DNA of 35,731 nucleotides. Origin: Acidimicrobiia bacterium (lineage in GTDB: Bacteria; Actinomycetota; Acidimicrobiia; Spongiisociales; JAHEDJ01). The stretch spans positions 6,301-42,031 of the forward strand of contig JARGFH010000034.1 of assembly GCA_029210695.1 (NCBI GenBank), given 5' to 3'. The notes beneath the pieces are model-generated. The model had not been told where the DNA came from, ran no database searches, and worked only from the letters and a program-made list of their open reading frames with translations. Positions 7,212-16,623 of the stretch are shown here, one piece after another. Position 1 is the first letter of the stretch, and each line of letters begins with the position of its first letter. Position numbers and translations under genes: made by a program.

Positions 7212-7681
7212 TGGCTCACCCGGCCAACCCACCCGGCTTCCTGCTCGCCAACCTCGACAAGGTGAGGCACTGGGCCCAGACCCGGTCGATGTTCACCGTC
7301 ACCTTCGGTCTAGCCTGCTGCGCCATCGAGATGATGGCCACCGGGGCCGGCCACTACGATCTTGCCCGCTTCGGTATGGAGGTCTTCAGGGCGTCGCCAC
7401 GACAGGCGGACCTCATGATCGTGGCCGGCCGGGTCTCACAGAAGATGGCGCCCGTACTTCGCCAGGTCTACGACCAGATGCCGGAGCCCAAATGGGTGAT
7501 CTCGATGGGTGCGTGCGCCTCCACCGGCGGAATGTTCAACAACTACGCACTCGTGCAGGGCGTTGATCAGATAGTGCCAGTTGACATCTACATCCCCGGC
7601 TGCCCTCCCGGGCCGCAGTCGCTGATGCACGGGATTCTGACCTTGCACGACAAGATCATGAGCGGGGAGATCGCTCACTAA
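7211..7681 (+). CDS. nuoB: NADH-quinone oxidoreductase subunit B
   Basis: NuoB carries cluster N2, the last iron-sulfur centre before quinone. The 156-residue protein has the four expected cysteines: C36 and C37 in GLACCAIE, C102 in MGACAS, and C131 in IPGCPPGP. The ATG at 7211 overlaps the nuoA stop, so the upstream open frame is ignored. It ends on TAATG shared with nuoC. Confidence 0.97.
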   Translation: MAHPANPPGFLLANLDKVRHWAQTRSMFTVTFGLACCAIEMMATGAGHYDLARFGMEVFRASPRQADLMIVAGRVSQKMAPVLRQVYDQMPEPKWVISMGACASTGGMFNNYALVQGVDQIVPVDIYIPGCPPGPQSLMHGILTLHDKIMSGEIAH

Positions 7682-8214
7682 TGACAGATGATCAGGCAAT
7701 CGACGTGCAAGAAGAGAAAACTCCTTCCCGCACACTGCCCGACCAGGCGGTCCTACGGGCGATCGCCGAGCAGTTCGATGACATCGAATGGACCCTGTCG
7801 ACCGGCCAGGATGTGTTCATGGTTCCCAAGGACCGGGTGCTGGACATCGTCCAGGCGGCGAAGGATGCCGGATTCGAGTTGCTGGCAGATCTGACGGTGA
7901 CCGACTACTTCCGAGGCAGATCCCCCCGGTTCGAACTGGTCATCAACTTGTTGTCGATGCAGCACCAACTCCGACTCCGCCTCCGTGCCCCGGTCCCGGT
8001 CGAAAACGTGCATGTGCCATCGGTGGTTGGTGTATACCCGGGAGCGAACTTCTACGAACGTGAAGCATTCGATCTGTTCGGTCTGGTATTCGACGGCCAT
8101 CCAGACCTGACCCGCATCCTGATGCCGGACGAGTGGGAGGGACATCCGTTGCGCAAGGACTTCGGGATGGGGTCCGTACCGGTGCAGTTCAAAGACTCTC
8201 ATCAGGTGCAATGA
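7681..8214 (+). CDS. nuoC: NADH-quinone oxidoreductase subunit C
   Basis: NuoC is a peripheral 30-kDa-type subunit that packs against NuoD near the quinone site. The 177-residue protein contains the signature GANFYEREAFDLFGLVFDGH followed by PLRKDF near the C-terminus. About 25 charged residues precede the conserved domain. It is a separate gene, not fused to nuoD as in enterobacteria. The ATG overlaps the nuoB stop by 1 bp. Confidence 0.95.
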   Translation: MTDDQAIDVQEEKTPSRTLPDQAVLRAIAEQFDDIEWTLSTGQDVFMVPKDRVLDIVQAAKDAGFELLADLTVTDYFRGRSPRFELVINLLSMQHQLRLRLRAPVPVENVHVPSVVGVYPGANFYEREAFDLFGLVFDGHPDLTRILMPDEWEGHPLRKDFGMGSVPVQFKDSHQVQ

Positions 8215-8215
8215 C

Positions 8216-9577
8216 ATGACCGACCAAAAACGCAGAGACAAGCGCCACGTCGACGTCTGGTTGACCGGCACCGAAGAGCCCGATTGGCTCGTCGACTCAA
8301 CCGACGAGGGTGCCCAGAAGATGGCGGCTCACGAGACCGCGGCTCGACTCCTCGATCAAGAGGGCCTGGTTGTAGGCGATGACCGGGTCCTGGACGAGGA
8401 TGTTGCCCCCGAAGACGAGTTGATGATCATCAACATGGGCCCCCAGCATCCCTCGACGCACGGCGTGCTGCGCCTCAACATCGAACTCGAGGGCGAGATC
8501 ATCCGTCGTTCCAAGCCGATCATCGGCTACCTGCACACCGGCATGGAGAAGACCGGCGAGGAGCTCACCTGGCTCCAGGGACCCACCAACGTCACCCGGA
8601 TGGACTACCTCGCACCCTTCCACAACGAACTCGTCTTCTCGCTGGCCGTTGAGAAGTTGCTCGGGATCGACATCCCACCTCGCGCTCTGGCCATCCGTGT
8701 TCTGATGACCGAACTGAACCGGGTGTCGAGCCACCTGGTCGCTCTGGCGACCAACGGCATGGATATCGGGGCACTTTCGATGATGTTGTACGGGTTCAGG
8801 GACCGTGAGCGCATTCTCGCCTTCTTCGAGAAAACGACCGGCTTGCGCATGAACCACAACTACATCCGGCCGGGAGGCGTCGCCGCCGACCTTCCGCCCG
8901 ACTGGCAGGAAGACATCGAGTTCATCCTCGACAAAGTCCCACCCCGGATGCTGGAGTACGAAGATCTCCTCAAAGCCAACCCGATCTGGATGGGGCGCAC
9001 CATCGGTGTCGGAGTCATCACGCTCGAGGAGTGCCTCGCTTACTCCGTGACCGGTCCGACCCTCCGGGCCGCCGGGAGCGATTGGGATCTGCGCAAGGCT
9101 TTCCCCTATTCCGGTATCGAGAACTATCACTTCGAGGTACCGGTCGGCGAGCGAGGAGACGTCTACGACCGCTATCGGGTCCGGGTCGAGGAGATCTGGC
9201 AGTCGCTCTCGATCGTCAAGCAGGCGGCGGAATCAATGCCGGAAGGCGACTACAAGACCGACGATCGCAAGGTGGCGCCGCCACCGCGAGCTCGCATCGA
9301 CGAGTCGATGGAAGCCCTGATTCACCATTTCAAGATCTACACCGAGGGATTCCAGGTTCCCGAGGGTGAGGCGTACGTGGCGATCGAGTCACCCCGGGGA
9401 GAACTCGGTGCCTACCTCGTCTCTGATGGTGGATCCCGGCCCCTACGGATGCATATGCGGACACCATCGTTCGCCAATCTGCAAGGCCTTCCGGTGATGA
9501 TGGCCGATTCGCTCATCGCCGACACCGTTGCCACGATCGCCTCGCTCGATCCCGTCCTGGGAGATGTGGACCGGTGA
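8216..9577 (+). CDS. nuoD: NADH-quinone oxidoreductase subunit D
   Basis: NuoD is the 49-kDa subunit and forms the quinone-binding cavity with NuoB. Family motifs include INMGPQHPSTHGVLR, GYLHTGMEK, NRVSSHLVALATNGMDIGA and, at the C-terminus, PSFANLQGLPVMM and LDPVLGDVDR. The protein has 453 residues; the first 75 or so form a charged, poorly conserved extension (KRRDKRHVDVW onward) before the conserved core. The ATG at 8216 lies 1 bp after the nuoC stop. A 55-bp gap before nuoE is the first real spacer in the operon. Confidence 0.96.
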   Translation: MTDQKRRDKRHVDVWLTGTEEPDWLVDSTDEGAQKMAAHETAARLLDQEGLVVGDDRVLDEDVAPEDELMIINMGPQHPSTHGVLRLNIELEGEIIRRSKPIIGYLHTGMEKTGEELTWLQGPTNVTRMDYLAPFHNELVFSLAVEKLLGIDIPPRALAIRVLMTELNRVSSHLVALATNGMDIGALSMMLYGFRDRERILAFFEKTTGLRMNHNYIRPGGVAADLPPDWQEDIEFILDKVPPRMLEYEDLLKANPIWMGRTIGVGVITLEECLAYSVTGPTLRAAGSDWDLRKAFPYSGIENYHFEVPVGERGDVYDRYRVRVEEIWQSLSIVKQAAESMPEGDYKTDDRKVAPPPRARIDESMEALIHHFKIYTEGFQVPEGEAYVAIESPRGELGAYLVSDGGSRPLRMHMRTPSFANLQGLPVMMADSLIADTVATIASLDPVLGDVDR

Positions 9578-9632
9578 AGACTTCTCGCTTCGCTCGCAGC
9601 CGTGAATTGACCTCCGTTCCTGAGAGGGTCTC

Positions 9633-10310
9633 ATGAGCTGGCCGGCCGAGACCATCGCCCGGGCAAACGACATCATTGCTCGCTATCCGGAGAAGCGGTC
9701 GGCCGTCATGCCGCTGCTGTACATAGCAATGAGAGAAGAAGGCCGGCTCACCGATGAGGGAATGCGCCATGTGGCCGAGCTGACCGGTTTGACTCCCGCC
9801 CAGGTTCAGTCCGTCGCCTCCTTTTACGTCATGTACAAGACGGAGTCGCAGGGAAAGTACCTGGTCTCAGTCTGCAGTTCTATCTCGTGCTTCCTACTCG
9901 GCGCCGATGAGGTTCTGCACGCCGTCGAGGAAGCAGCCGGAATTCCGGCCGGCGAGGCCGACGACGAAATCGGCGTCGAGCACGCCGAGTGCATCGGTGC
10001 TTGCGGTGGCGCTCCCGCCTGTCTCGTCAACTATGAACTGGTCGAAGGGGTCACGCCGGCAAAGGCCAAAGAGATGATCGAATGGCTCCGCAATGCCAAG
10101 CCGGAGGTCATCAACGCCGATGAGCTGCAGACCCTGTTCGGCGGCAGGCGCAGCTTTGACTGGGCGATCAAGGAAGACAACGGAGCGATCGGCCCATATC
10201 CGGCGTTCCCCCCGTTTGGCACTGCAGCTCATAACACGCCGGCCCTGGAGCCGGGACGACTCGCACCGAGTGGCTCGCGACCTGCCACCTCCGAAGGGGG
10301 CGCTTCGTGA
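9633..10310 (+). CDS. nuoE: NADH-quinone oxidoreductase subunit E
   Basis: NuoE carries the [2Fe-2S] cluster N1a of the NADH-oxidising module. C81, C86, C120 and C124 have the family spacing (CSSISC and CIGAC). At 225 residues it is longer than the usual ~160-170: residues 172-225 form a Gly/Pro/Ala/Ser-rich tail ending PATSEGGAS. A GAGAGGG ribosome-binding site precedes the ATG. The stop overlaps the nuoF GTG by 4 bp. Confidence 0.95.
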   Translation: MSWPAETIARANDIIARYPEKRSAVMPLLYIAMREEGRLTDEGMRHVAELTGLTPAQVQSVASFYVMYKTESQGKYLVSVCSSISCFLLGADEVLHAVEEAAGIPAGEADDEIGVEHAECIGACGGAPACLVNYELVEGVTPAKAKEMIEWLRNAKPEVINADELQTLFGGRRSFDWAIKEDNGAIGPYPAFPPFGTAAHNTPALEPGRLAPSGSRPATSEGGAS

Positions 10311-11623
10311 ACCAGACCCTCGTTCTGTTCAAGCGCATGACCGAGCACCCGGCCGATTCACACACGATCGACCGCTACCTGGAGACGGGTGGGTACGAGC
10401 AAGCCCGGGTCGCCCTCGGCCGGACCCGCGACGAGCTCGTCGAACTGGTCAAGAGCTCCGGGCTGATTGGACGCGGTGGTGCCGGGTTCTCCGCCGGAAT
10501 GAAGTGGTCGTTCCTTGCTCCTGCTCGTCCTGCGTATCTAGTGGTCAACGGTGATGAGTCCGAGCCGGGCACGTTCAAGGACCGTCAGCTGCTCGAGCGT
10601 GACCCGCACCAGATGGTCGAAGGCATGATCATCGCGGCGGTTGCCAACGAGGTGCACGAAGCGTTCGTCTACATCCGGGGTGAGTACCCCAAGCCGGCTC
10701 GCCGTGTCCAGCAAGCCGTAGCCGACGCCTACGAACGCGGGTTCCTGGGCCGGGATGTCATGGGCACCGGCTATCACCTCGACATAACCGTCCACCTCGG
10801 GGCCGGCGCCTACATCTGTGGCGAAGAGACGGCGTTACTCAACAGCCTCGAGGGCCGCCGCGGTGAACCACGACTGAAGCCACCGTTCTTCCCGGCCGCC
10901 AAGGGTCTCTACATGCTGCCGACGATCGTCAACAACGTCGAGACGATCTCGAATCTCCCCCACATCGTGGAGCGAGGGATCGATTGGTATCGCGGGCTAG
11001 GACACGATGTCGACACCGGGACTTTCCTCTTCTCGGTCTCCGGTCACGTGCAGAAGCCCGGCAACTACGAGTTGCCGCACGGGATGACCTGGCGAAAGCT
11101 GATCTACGACGTCGCCGGCGGGATCCGGAACGACAACGAGCTCAAAGCCTGGGTTCCCGGCGGTGCTTCGGCTCCGTGGTTTGTTCCCTCCGAACATCTC
11201 GATCTCGAGATCACGAAGTCGGTCACCGATTCGAGCGGGTCCATGCTCGGCTCCGGTGCGGTCATTGTGATGGACGAAACCACGGATATGGTGGCGGCGG
11301 CCGAGCGCCTCGTGCGGTTTTTCGCTGAGGAGTCCTGCGGCCAGTGCACTCCGTGCCGCGAGGGCACCACCTGGCTCGACATGATCCTCCGGCGCATGCT
11401 CGACGGGGGCGGCCGGGCCGTCGATCTCGATCTGCTGTACGACGTATCGGACAATATCTCGGTCGGCGTCGGCTGGCCCCCCAAGCAGACGACCATTTGC
11501 CCGCTTGGCCCTTCGGCCGTCAGCGCCGTCAAGTCTCTGCTCGAGTACTTCCGTCCCGAAGCCGAAGCGCACATCGCCAGAGCGAACCGTGTTCCGGTCA
11601 CGATCAAGGGGTTCGGGCAATGA
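10307..11623 (+). CDS. nuoF: NADH-quinone oxidoreductase subunit F
   Basis: NuoF binds NADH and FMN and carries cluster N3. The 438-residue protein has the glycine-rich NADH/FMN loop GRGGAGFSAGMKW (55-67), NGDESEPGTFKDR (81-93), the FMN segment GAGAYICGEETALLNSLEG (165-183), and the [4Fe-4S] ligands C344, C347 and C350 in CGQCTPC plus C398. The GTG start at 10307 overlaps the nuoE stop (GTGA). The nuoG ATG overlaps the stop by 4 bp. Confidence 0.96.
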   Translation: MNQTLVLFKRMTEHPADSHTIDRYLETGGYEQARVALGRTRDELVELVKSSGLIGRGGAGFSAGMKWSFLAPARPAYLVVNGDESEPGTFKDRQLLERDPHQMVEGMIIAAVANEVHEAFVYIRGEYPKPARRVQQAVADAYERGFLGRDVMGTGYHLDITVHLGAGAYICGEETALLNSLEGRRGEPRLKPPFFPAAKGLYMLPTIVNNVETISNLPHIVERGIDWYRGLGHDVDTGTFLFSVSGHVQKPGNYELPHGMTWRKLIYDVAGGIRNDNELKAWVPGGASAPWFVPSEHLDLEITKSVTDSSGSMLGSGAVIVMDETTDMVAAAERLVRFFAEESCGQCTPCREGTTWLDMILRRMLDGGGRAVDLDLLYDVSDNISVGVGWPPKQTTICPLGPSAVSAVKSLLEYFRPEAEAHIARANRVPVTIKGFGQ

Positions 11624-14151
11624 CCGAAATGGTCACGATCAATGTCGACGGCGAGGACCGCCGGGTCCCGGCCGGGGAGACGCTCATACAGGCGTGTCTC
11701 GACACGGGCTCGTACGTGCCGCATTTCTGTTACCACCCCCGGATGGAACCGGTTGGCATGTGCCGCCAGTGCATGGTCGAAGTGGAAACCCCGCGCGGAA
11801 CCATGCTGGTGCCGTCGTGCACGATGTCGGTCAACGATGGCTTGGTGGTCCACACCAAGTCGGAGACGGTCAAGAAAGTGCAGGAGGGCATGCTCGAGTT
11901 CCTCCTCATCAATCATCCGCTCGATTGTCCCGTCTGTGACCGCGGCGGCGAATGCCCACTCCAGGACCAGACCATGGCCTGCGGTCCAGGGGAGAGTCGG
12001 TTCGTCGAGGAGAAGCGTCACTACGAGAAGCCCATCCCGATCTCCGATCTCGTCTTCCTGGACCGGGAGCGCTGCATTCTCTGTGCCAGGTGCGTGCGGT
12101 TCAGCGAAGAGATTTCGGGTGATCCGCTCATCGAGTTCATGGATCGAGGCGCCAACAATCAGATTCAGACGTTCCCGGACGAACCTTTCTCCTCGTACTT
12201 CTCCGGCAACACCGTGCAGATCTGCCCGGTCGGAGCGCTAACGGCAGCCCCCTACCGCTTCCGGGCGCGTCCTTGGGACCTCCAGAAAGCAGCCAGTACG
12301 TGCACGCACTGCACCACCGGTTGTGACATCTCGGTCGACTCCTCACAGAATCAGGTACTTCGCTTCAACGGGGTCGACAACGACTTCACCAATCACGGTT
12401 GGCTGAGCGACAAGTGCCGCTTCGGGTTCGAGTTCCTCGGCTCTGATCGGCGGGTTACCACCCCGCTCATCAAGGGCGAAGATGGTGAGCATCGGGTCGC
12501 GTCCTGGAGCGAGGCACTCGATCTCGTCGCAGGGCGCCTCTCGGCCATCATCGAACGCGACGGCGGAGGATCAGTGGCCGCTCTCGGGGGCGCCCGTGGC
12601 ACGAATGAGGACGCGTATGCCCTCTCGAAGTTCATGCGAACCGCGGTCGGTTCCAACCATGTCGACGCCCAGATGGACGACGGCCTCGATCCACAGTTCC
12701 TAGCCGCCGTGGCCGGGCGCGGCCGGATCAACGATCTGGAATCTGCCAAGGCGATCTTGCTCTGGGGCCCCGACCTCAAGGAGGAGAACGGTACGTTGTA
12801 CCTTCGCGTGCGGCGGGCCGCCCAGACGCTCGGAGCAAGGCTGATCGTGGTCCACCCTCGACGCACCGGCCTCGACGACCGGGCCGCCTTCAAGTTCACC
12901 TACCGGCCCGGTGCGGGAGCGGAAACCTTGCGCAAGCTCGTGGCGGGTGAGGGCGAGTTCGCGGCGGCGCGAGAAGCGCTCAATGAGGGACCGGTCGTGG
13001 CTCTGGTCGGTCGGACCGGATACACAGAAGATCCGCGTCTCGCCGAAGCGGTGGCGGCCTTCGCCCGCGATCTCCCGGATTCGTCCGTGCTGGTGCTGGC
13101 CAGGCGATCAAACGTGTTCGGGGCCCTCGACATGGGTCTGGCGCCGACGCTGTTGCCGGGACGCGTCTCGGCAGACGACGAATCCGGACGGGCGTTGCTG
13201 GCTTCGGTATGGGGCGAGTTGCCGGATGCGGTGGGCCGTCGGGCGAAGGGCATTCTGCAGGGGGTTCGCGATGGAGCCATTAAGGCCCTCCTGTTGATGG
13301 GCGCCGACCCCGTTCGCGATGTTCCCGACGGTGCACTTGCCTCGGCCGCACTCGGCGAGGCGGAGTTCATCGTTGCCATCGATCTGTTCGTCACAGATTC
13401 CTCAGCCCTCGCCGATGTGATCCTTCCGGCTGCCGCCTTCACCGAGAAGGACGGCTCCGTCACCAACCTCGAAGGCCGGGTGCAGAAGGTCAATCAGGTC
13501 GTCGCACCCCCAGGACAAGCGCGGGCAGATTGGTCGATCCTCGACGACCTGGCCCGCCGGTTGGGCAAACCGCTCGGGTTCGGCTCGGTGGAGATCGTCG
13601 CCAAGGAAATGGCGGCGGCCGCTCCTGCCTATGCGGGCGTCGAGTGGGATGACCTCGAGACCGAAGCCGGCGTCGTGGTGCCTACCGGCGATGCAACACA
13701 GCCGCTCCACTACGTGCCGGTCGCCGGCTGGTCCGCCGGTGGCGGGGACAGCTCCACCGCCGAAGCCAGGGGTAGCGGGGCAAACGCGTTCGCGCTCCAC
13801 TACGCCCGGACCCTCTACGACGATGGCGTATTGATGCGTAGAGGTCTATCGCTCCACAAGCTAGCCCCGGGTGGCTTCGCAGCCATCACCTCCGGTGACG
13901 CCCGACGCCTCGGTGTTGATGAAGGCGACATGGTGACGGTCAACGAAGTGCCTCTACCGCTGCGCATCGACGACTCGCTGCTCGACGGGGTGGTGTACGT
14001 TCCGTTCAACCAGCCCGGTATTGCTCCGCTGGGGGATTCGCCGGAGGTCTCGGTGTTGCCGTTCACCCAAGCGGAGGGGGGCTCTGTCGCTCCCCCTCTT
14101 GGGGGGAGTACCGGCGGAGACGAAGGGTCCGACGGGGAGGGGGGCTCCTAG
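11620..14151 (+). CDS. nuoG: NADH-quinone oxidoreductase subunit G, with repeat-derived C-terminal tail
   Basis: NuoG is the large peripheral subunit that relays electrons through several clusters. The 843-residue protein shows ligands for [2Fe-2S] N1b (C37, C48, C51, C67), N5 (H99, C103, C106, C112) and N4 (C152, C155, C158, C202). It also has C228, C231, C235 and C266 for the extra N7-type cluster, the last spacing being 30 residues. A molybdopterin-oxidoreductase-like domain follows. The last 24 residues are Gly/Ser/Glu-rich and come from the hairpin-bearing element described separately. The ATG at 11620 overlaps the nuoF stop. nuoH starts at the next base after the stop. Confidence 0.95.
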   Translation: MTEMVTINVDGEDRRVPAGETLIQACLDTGSYVPHFCYHPRMEPVGMCRQCMVEVETPRGTMLVPSCTMSVNDGLVVHTKSETVKKVQEGMLEFLLINHPLDCPVCDRGGECPLQDQTMACGPGESRFVEEKRHYEKPIPISDLVFLDRERCILCARCVRFSEEISGDPLIEFMDRGANNQIQTFPDEPFSSYFSGNTVQICPVGALTAAPYRFRARPWDLQKAASTCTHCTTGCDISVDSSQNQVLRFNGVDNDFTNHGWLSDKCRFGFEFLGSDRRVTTPLIKGEDGEHRVASWSEALDLVAGRLSAIIERDGGGSVAALGGARGTNEDAYALSKFMRTAVGSNHVDAQMDDGLDPQFLAAVAGRGRINDLESAKAILLWGPDLKEENGTLYLRVRRAAQTLGARLIVVHPRRTGLDDRAAFKFTYRPGAGAETLRKLVAGEGEFAAAREALNEGPVVALVGRTGYTEDPRLAEAVAAFARDLPDSSVLVLARRSNVFGALDMGLAPTLLPGRVSADDESGRALLASVWGELPDAVGRRAKGILQGVRDGAIKALLLMGADPVRDVPDGALASAALGEAEFIVAIDLFVTDSSALADVILPAAAFTEKDGSVTNLEGRVQKVNQVVAPPGQARADWSILDDLARRLGKPLGFGSVEIVAKEMAAAAPAYAGVEWDDLETEAGVVVPTGDATQPLHYVPVAGWSAGGGDSSTAEARGSGANAFALHYARTLYDDGVLMRRGLSLHKLAPGGFAAITSGDARRLGVDEGDMVTVNEVPLPLRIDDSLLDGVVYVPFNQPGIAPLGDSPEVSVLPFTQAEGGSVAPPLGGSTGGDEGSDGEGGS
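14086..14145 (+). repeat. Hairpin-bearing coding element, copy 1 (nuoG 3' end)
   Basis: This 60-bp stretch matches the two nuoI copies at most positions, including the hairpin CTCCCCC/GGGGGGAG, the AGTACCG box, GAAGGGTCCG and the closing GGGGAGGGGGGC. It is read in the same frame as in nuoI. An isolated GGAGGGGGGC just upstream (about 14073-14082) looks like the end of a lost preceding unit. Confidence 0.85.
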
Positions 14152-15291
14152 ATGGACTTCTGGGATTACGCCATCATCGCCGTCCGGGTGATCCTCGCCT
14201 TTGCCATTCCGCTGGTGGCGGTCGTCTTCCTGGTGTGGGGAGAACGCAAGATCAACGCCGACATGACCAACCGAATTGGCCCGGACCGGGCCGGTCCGTG
14301 GGGGATTCTCCAGACGGTGGCGGACGGGTTGAAGCTGTTCTTCAAAGAACAGGTCACGCCTCGCAAGGTCGAGTTCCTCATGTATGCGGCGGCTCCCGTC
14401 ATCGCCCTCGTCCCTGCCTTCATGACTTTCCTCATCATCCCGTGGGGTCAGGGATTCACCTTCGAGATCGGTGGAAAGGTACGCGAATTCGCCTTCGTCG
14501 GAGCCGACCTCAACGTGGGGGTCCTGTTCTTCCTCGCCATGTCCTCGGTAGCCGTCTATGCGGTAATCCTGGCCGGATGGTCGTCCGGCTCGAAATACCC
14601 GCTGCTGGGTGGTGTCCGTGGCACGGCGCAGGCCATCTCCTATGAAGCCGCCATGGGACTCGCCATGGTGGCGGTTGTGTTGTTTGCATCCACGACGTCG
14701 AGCGAGGGTGGCACGTTGTCTCTCGTCGAACTCGTCGAGCGACAGCGAGGGACCTGGGACGAAGTCGTGACCCTCCCCGGCGGACTCGCCTGGTTCGAGA
14801 ACGTCCTGGGGTTGATCCCCCGGTGGAACATCCTGCCGCAGTTCATTGCGTTCGTGATCTTCATGATTGCCGCGGTTGCTGAGACCAATCGGGCTCCCTT
14901 CGACCTGGTCGAGGCCGAGCAGGAACTGGTCGGTGGGTTCCACACGGAGTACTCGGGGTTCCGCTTCGCGATGTTCTTCCTGGCCGAGTACACGAACATG
15001 TTCAACATGTCGGCGATAGCCGTTGTGCTGTTCTTTGGTGGTTGGGACGGGCCGACGTTCGATAGATGGCTGCCGGGCTTCTTCGTGACGATGCTGCCGC
15101 TGTTCTGGTTTCTGCTGAAAACGGCGGCGGTCTTGTTCGTCTATATCTGGATCCGGGCGACCTGGCCGCGGTTGCGGTACGACCAGTTGATGACGCTCGG
15201 CTGGAAGCGATTGATCCCGGCGGCGCTCGTCTGGCTCATCGCGTCCACAATCGTGGTATCGATTCGCCAGTTCGGCTGGCCATGGGCTTGA
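14152..15291 (+). CDS. nuoH: NADH-quinone oxidoreductase subunit H
   Basis: NuoH is the membrane subunit that closes the quinone tunnel. The 379-residue protein has about eight hydrophobic segments and the family motifs VWGERKINADMTNRIGPDRA, QTVADGLKLFFKE and AETNRAPFDLVEAEQELVGG. It starts directly after the nuoG TAG. The following GAGAGGAGG ribosome-binding site serves nuoI. Confidence 0.96.
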   Translation: MDFWDYAIIAVRVILAFAIPLVAVVFLVWGERKINADMTNRIGPDRAGPWGILQTVADGLKLFFKEQVTPRKVEFLMYAAAPVIALVPAFMTFLIIPWGQGFTFEIGGKVREFAFVGADLNVGVLFFLAMSSVAVYAVILAGWSSGSKYPLLGGVRGTAQAISYEAAMGLAMVAVVLFASTTSSEGGTLSLVELVERQRGTWDEVVTLPGGLAWFENVLGLIPRWNILPQFIAFVIFMIAAVAETNRAPFDLVEAEQELVGGFHTEYSGFRFAMFFLAEYTNMFNMSAIAVVLFFGGWDGPTFDRWLPGFFVTMLPLFWFLLKTAAVLFVYIWIRATWPRLRYDQLMTLGWKRLIPAALVWLIASTIVVSIRQFGWPWA

Positions 15292-15304
15292 GAGGAGGTG
15301 ACCG

Positions 15305-16093
15305 ATGGGAATCCTGAATGACTTTGCCAAGGGCCTCAGGGTCACCTTGCGCCAGATCTGGGGCGAACGGGTCACTGCTGAGTATCCGAAGGACATGCGT
15401 GAGAAGCCCCAGCGTTTCCACGGGCGGCACGTGCTGAACCGCTATCCGGACGGCATGGAGAAATGCATCGGCTGCGAACTGTGTGCAGGCGCCTGTCCTG
15501 CCCACTGCATCTATGTGCGCGGAGCCGACAACCCGATCGAGGCGCCCGTATCTCCCGGGGAGCGGTTCGGGTTCGTGTACGAGATCAACATGCTCCGTTG
15601 CATCTTCTGCGCCTTGTGCGTCGAAGCCTGCCCTACCGAGGCCATCACGATGACGCATCTGTTCGAGATGTCGACCACCAATCGCGAGGATGCCATCTAC
15701 ACCAAGCGGGAACTGCTGGTGGAACCCGACGGCACGCCCAACCACATGTTCCCGGACGACCCGCTCGCAGACGTCGAAGAACTTCGCAAAGCGGACGGCT
15801 GGATGCGGGCGGTGGCTCCCGGCGGTCGCGCTGCCTATGAAGGTCTCACGCCCTGGAGTGAATCAGCGGGGGTCGGTGTTCGCCCCTCCGAACCGGGCCA
15901 GGACCCTCTGCGGCCGATCGCGGCGGACCTGCCTGATTTCCTGGCGATCGCTCCCCCCGATGGGGGGAGTACCGACGGGCCCGAAGGGTCCGGCGGGGAG
16001 GGGGGCACGATCGCTCCCCCCGATGGGGGGAGTACCGACGGGCCCGAAGGGTCCGGCGGGGAGGGGGGCTTCTTGCCGGAGGAGGAGTCCTGA
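15305..16093 (+). CDS. nuoI: NADH-quinone oxidoreductase subunit I, with repeat-derived C-terminal tail
   Basis: NuoI carries clusters N6a and N6b that hand electrons to NuoB. Ligands are C54, C57, C60, C64 ([11 protein letters not shown]) and C99, C102, C105, C109 ([11 protein letters not shown]). The conserved part ends around residue 180. At 262 residues it is long for the family: after a Pro/Gly-rich stretch, residues about 214-256 are two tandem 21-residue units beginning [20 protein letters not shown]. Each is encoded by an identical 61-bp element. The ATG has a strong GAGAGGAGG ribosome-binding site 4-6 bp upstream; the stop overlaps the nuoJ ATG. Confidence 0.95.
   Translation: MGILNDFAKGLRVTLRQIWGERVTAEYPKDMREKPQRFHGRHVLNRYPDGMEKCIGCELCAGACPAHCIYVRGADNPIEAPVSPGERFGFVYEINMLRCIFCALCVEACPTEAITMTHLFEMSTTNREDAIYTKRELLVEPDGTPNHMFPDDPLADVEELRKADGWMRAVAPGGRAAYEGLTPWSESAGVGVRPSEPGQDPLRPIAADLPDFLAIAPPDGGSTDGPEGSGGEGGTIAPPDGGSTDGPEGSGGEGGFLPEEES
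15946..16006 (+). repeat. Hairpin-bearing coding element, copy 2 (nuoI 3' end)
   Basis: This 61-bp unit is identical to copy 3, which follows after 2 bp (period 63 bp, 21 codons). It contains CTCCCCCC-GAT-GGGGGGAG, a perfect 8-bp stem with a 3-nt loop, followed by a second CGGGCCCG palindrome. Confidence 0.92.
16009..16069 (+). repeat. Hairpin-bearing coding element, copy 3 (nuoI 3' end)
   Basis: Base-for-base identical to copy 2. The nuoI stop and nuoJ start lie about 22 bp after it, so the nuoI-nuoJ junction in the mRNA directly follows two very stable hairpins. Confidence 0.92.
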
Positions 16094-16623
16094 TGGTGGA
16101 GTTGATCCTCTTTGTCATCCTGGGGGCGGTTGCCATTTTCGGCGCTCTGTCGGTCGTCTTCGCCAAGAACCCGGTTTACGGGGCGATGGGTCTGATGCTG
16201 ACGCTGTTTTCACTGGCCGTGTTCTACGTGATGCACCTGGCGCACCTCGTTGCCGCGGTGCAGATAATCGTCTACGCAGGTGCGGTGATGACGCTCTTCC
16301 TCTTCGTCATCATGCTGATCGGGGTCGACAGGGACGAGGATACGAGCGAGAAACTGCCGATGCAGCGGCAACTCGTATCTGGACTGGGCCTGGTTGTCGT
16401 TCTGATCGCAGGCGTAGCGGTCGTCGGCGGTCGGTTCGACTGGGTGCGGCCGGCCACCTCCACAATCGAGGTCAACGGGACCGTGCAAGAGGCCGGCCTG
16501 GCACTGTTCACCGATTGGATATTGCCGTTTGAGGCGACCTCGCTGCTATTGATCATCGCCGCCGCCGGGGCCATCGCGCTGGCCTACTACGGGCCGCGCC
16601 GCCGCGATCGAGAGGATGCGTGA
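16093..16623 (+). CDS. nuoJ: NADH-quinone oxidoreductase subunit J
   Basis: NuoJ is a membrane-arm subunit of complex I. The 176-residue protein has about five hydrophobic segments and the family motif [20 protein letters not shown] in the third. A polar tail (PRRRDREDA) ends it. The ATG overlaps the nuoI stop by 1 bp. Confidence 0.94.
   Translation: MVELILFVILGAVAIFGALSVVFAKNPVYGAMGLMLTLFSLAVFYVMHLAHLVAAVQIIVYAGAVMTLFLFVIMLIGVDRDEDTSEKLPMQRQLVSGLGLVVVLIAGVAVVGGRFDWVRPATSTIEVNGTVQEAGLALFTDWILPFEATSLLLIIAAAGAIALAYYGPRRRDREDA

Noticed and set aside
13954-15396. A 480-residue open frame antisense to nuoG, nuoH and nuoI
   Set aside because: It is rich in Glu, Arg, His and Asp with no family pattern, and the opposite strand has well-supported nuo genes. 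A mirror frame of high-GC coding DNA.
15946-16069. The nuoI 3' hairpins as an intrinsic terminator
   Set aside because: They lie inside the coding frame, have no U-tract, and nuoJ-N follow without another promoter being visible.
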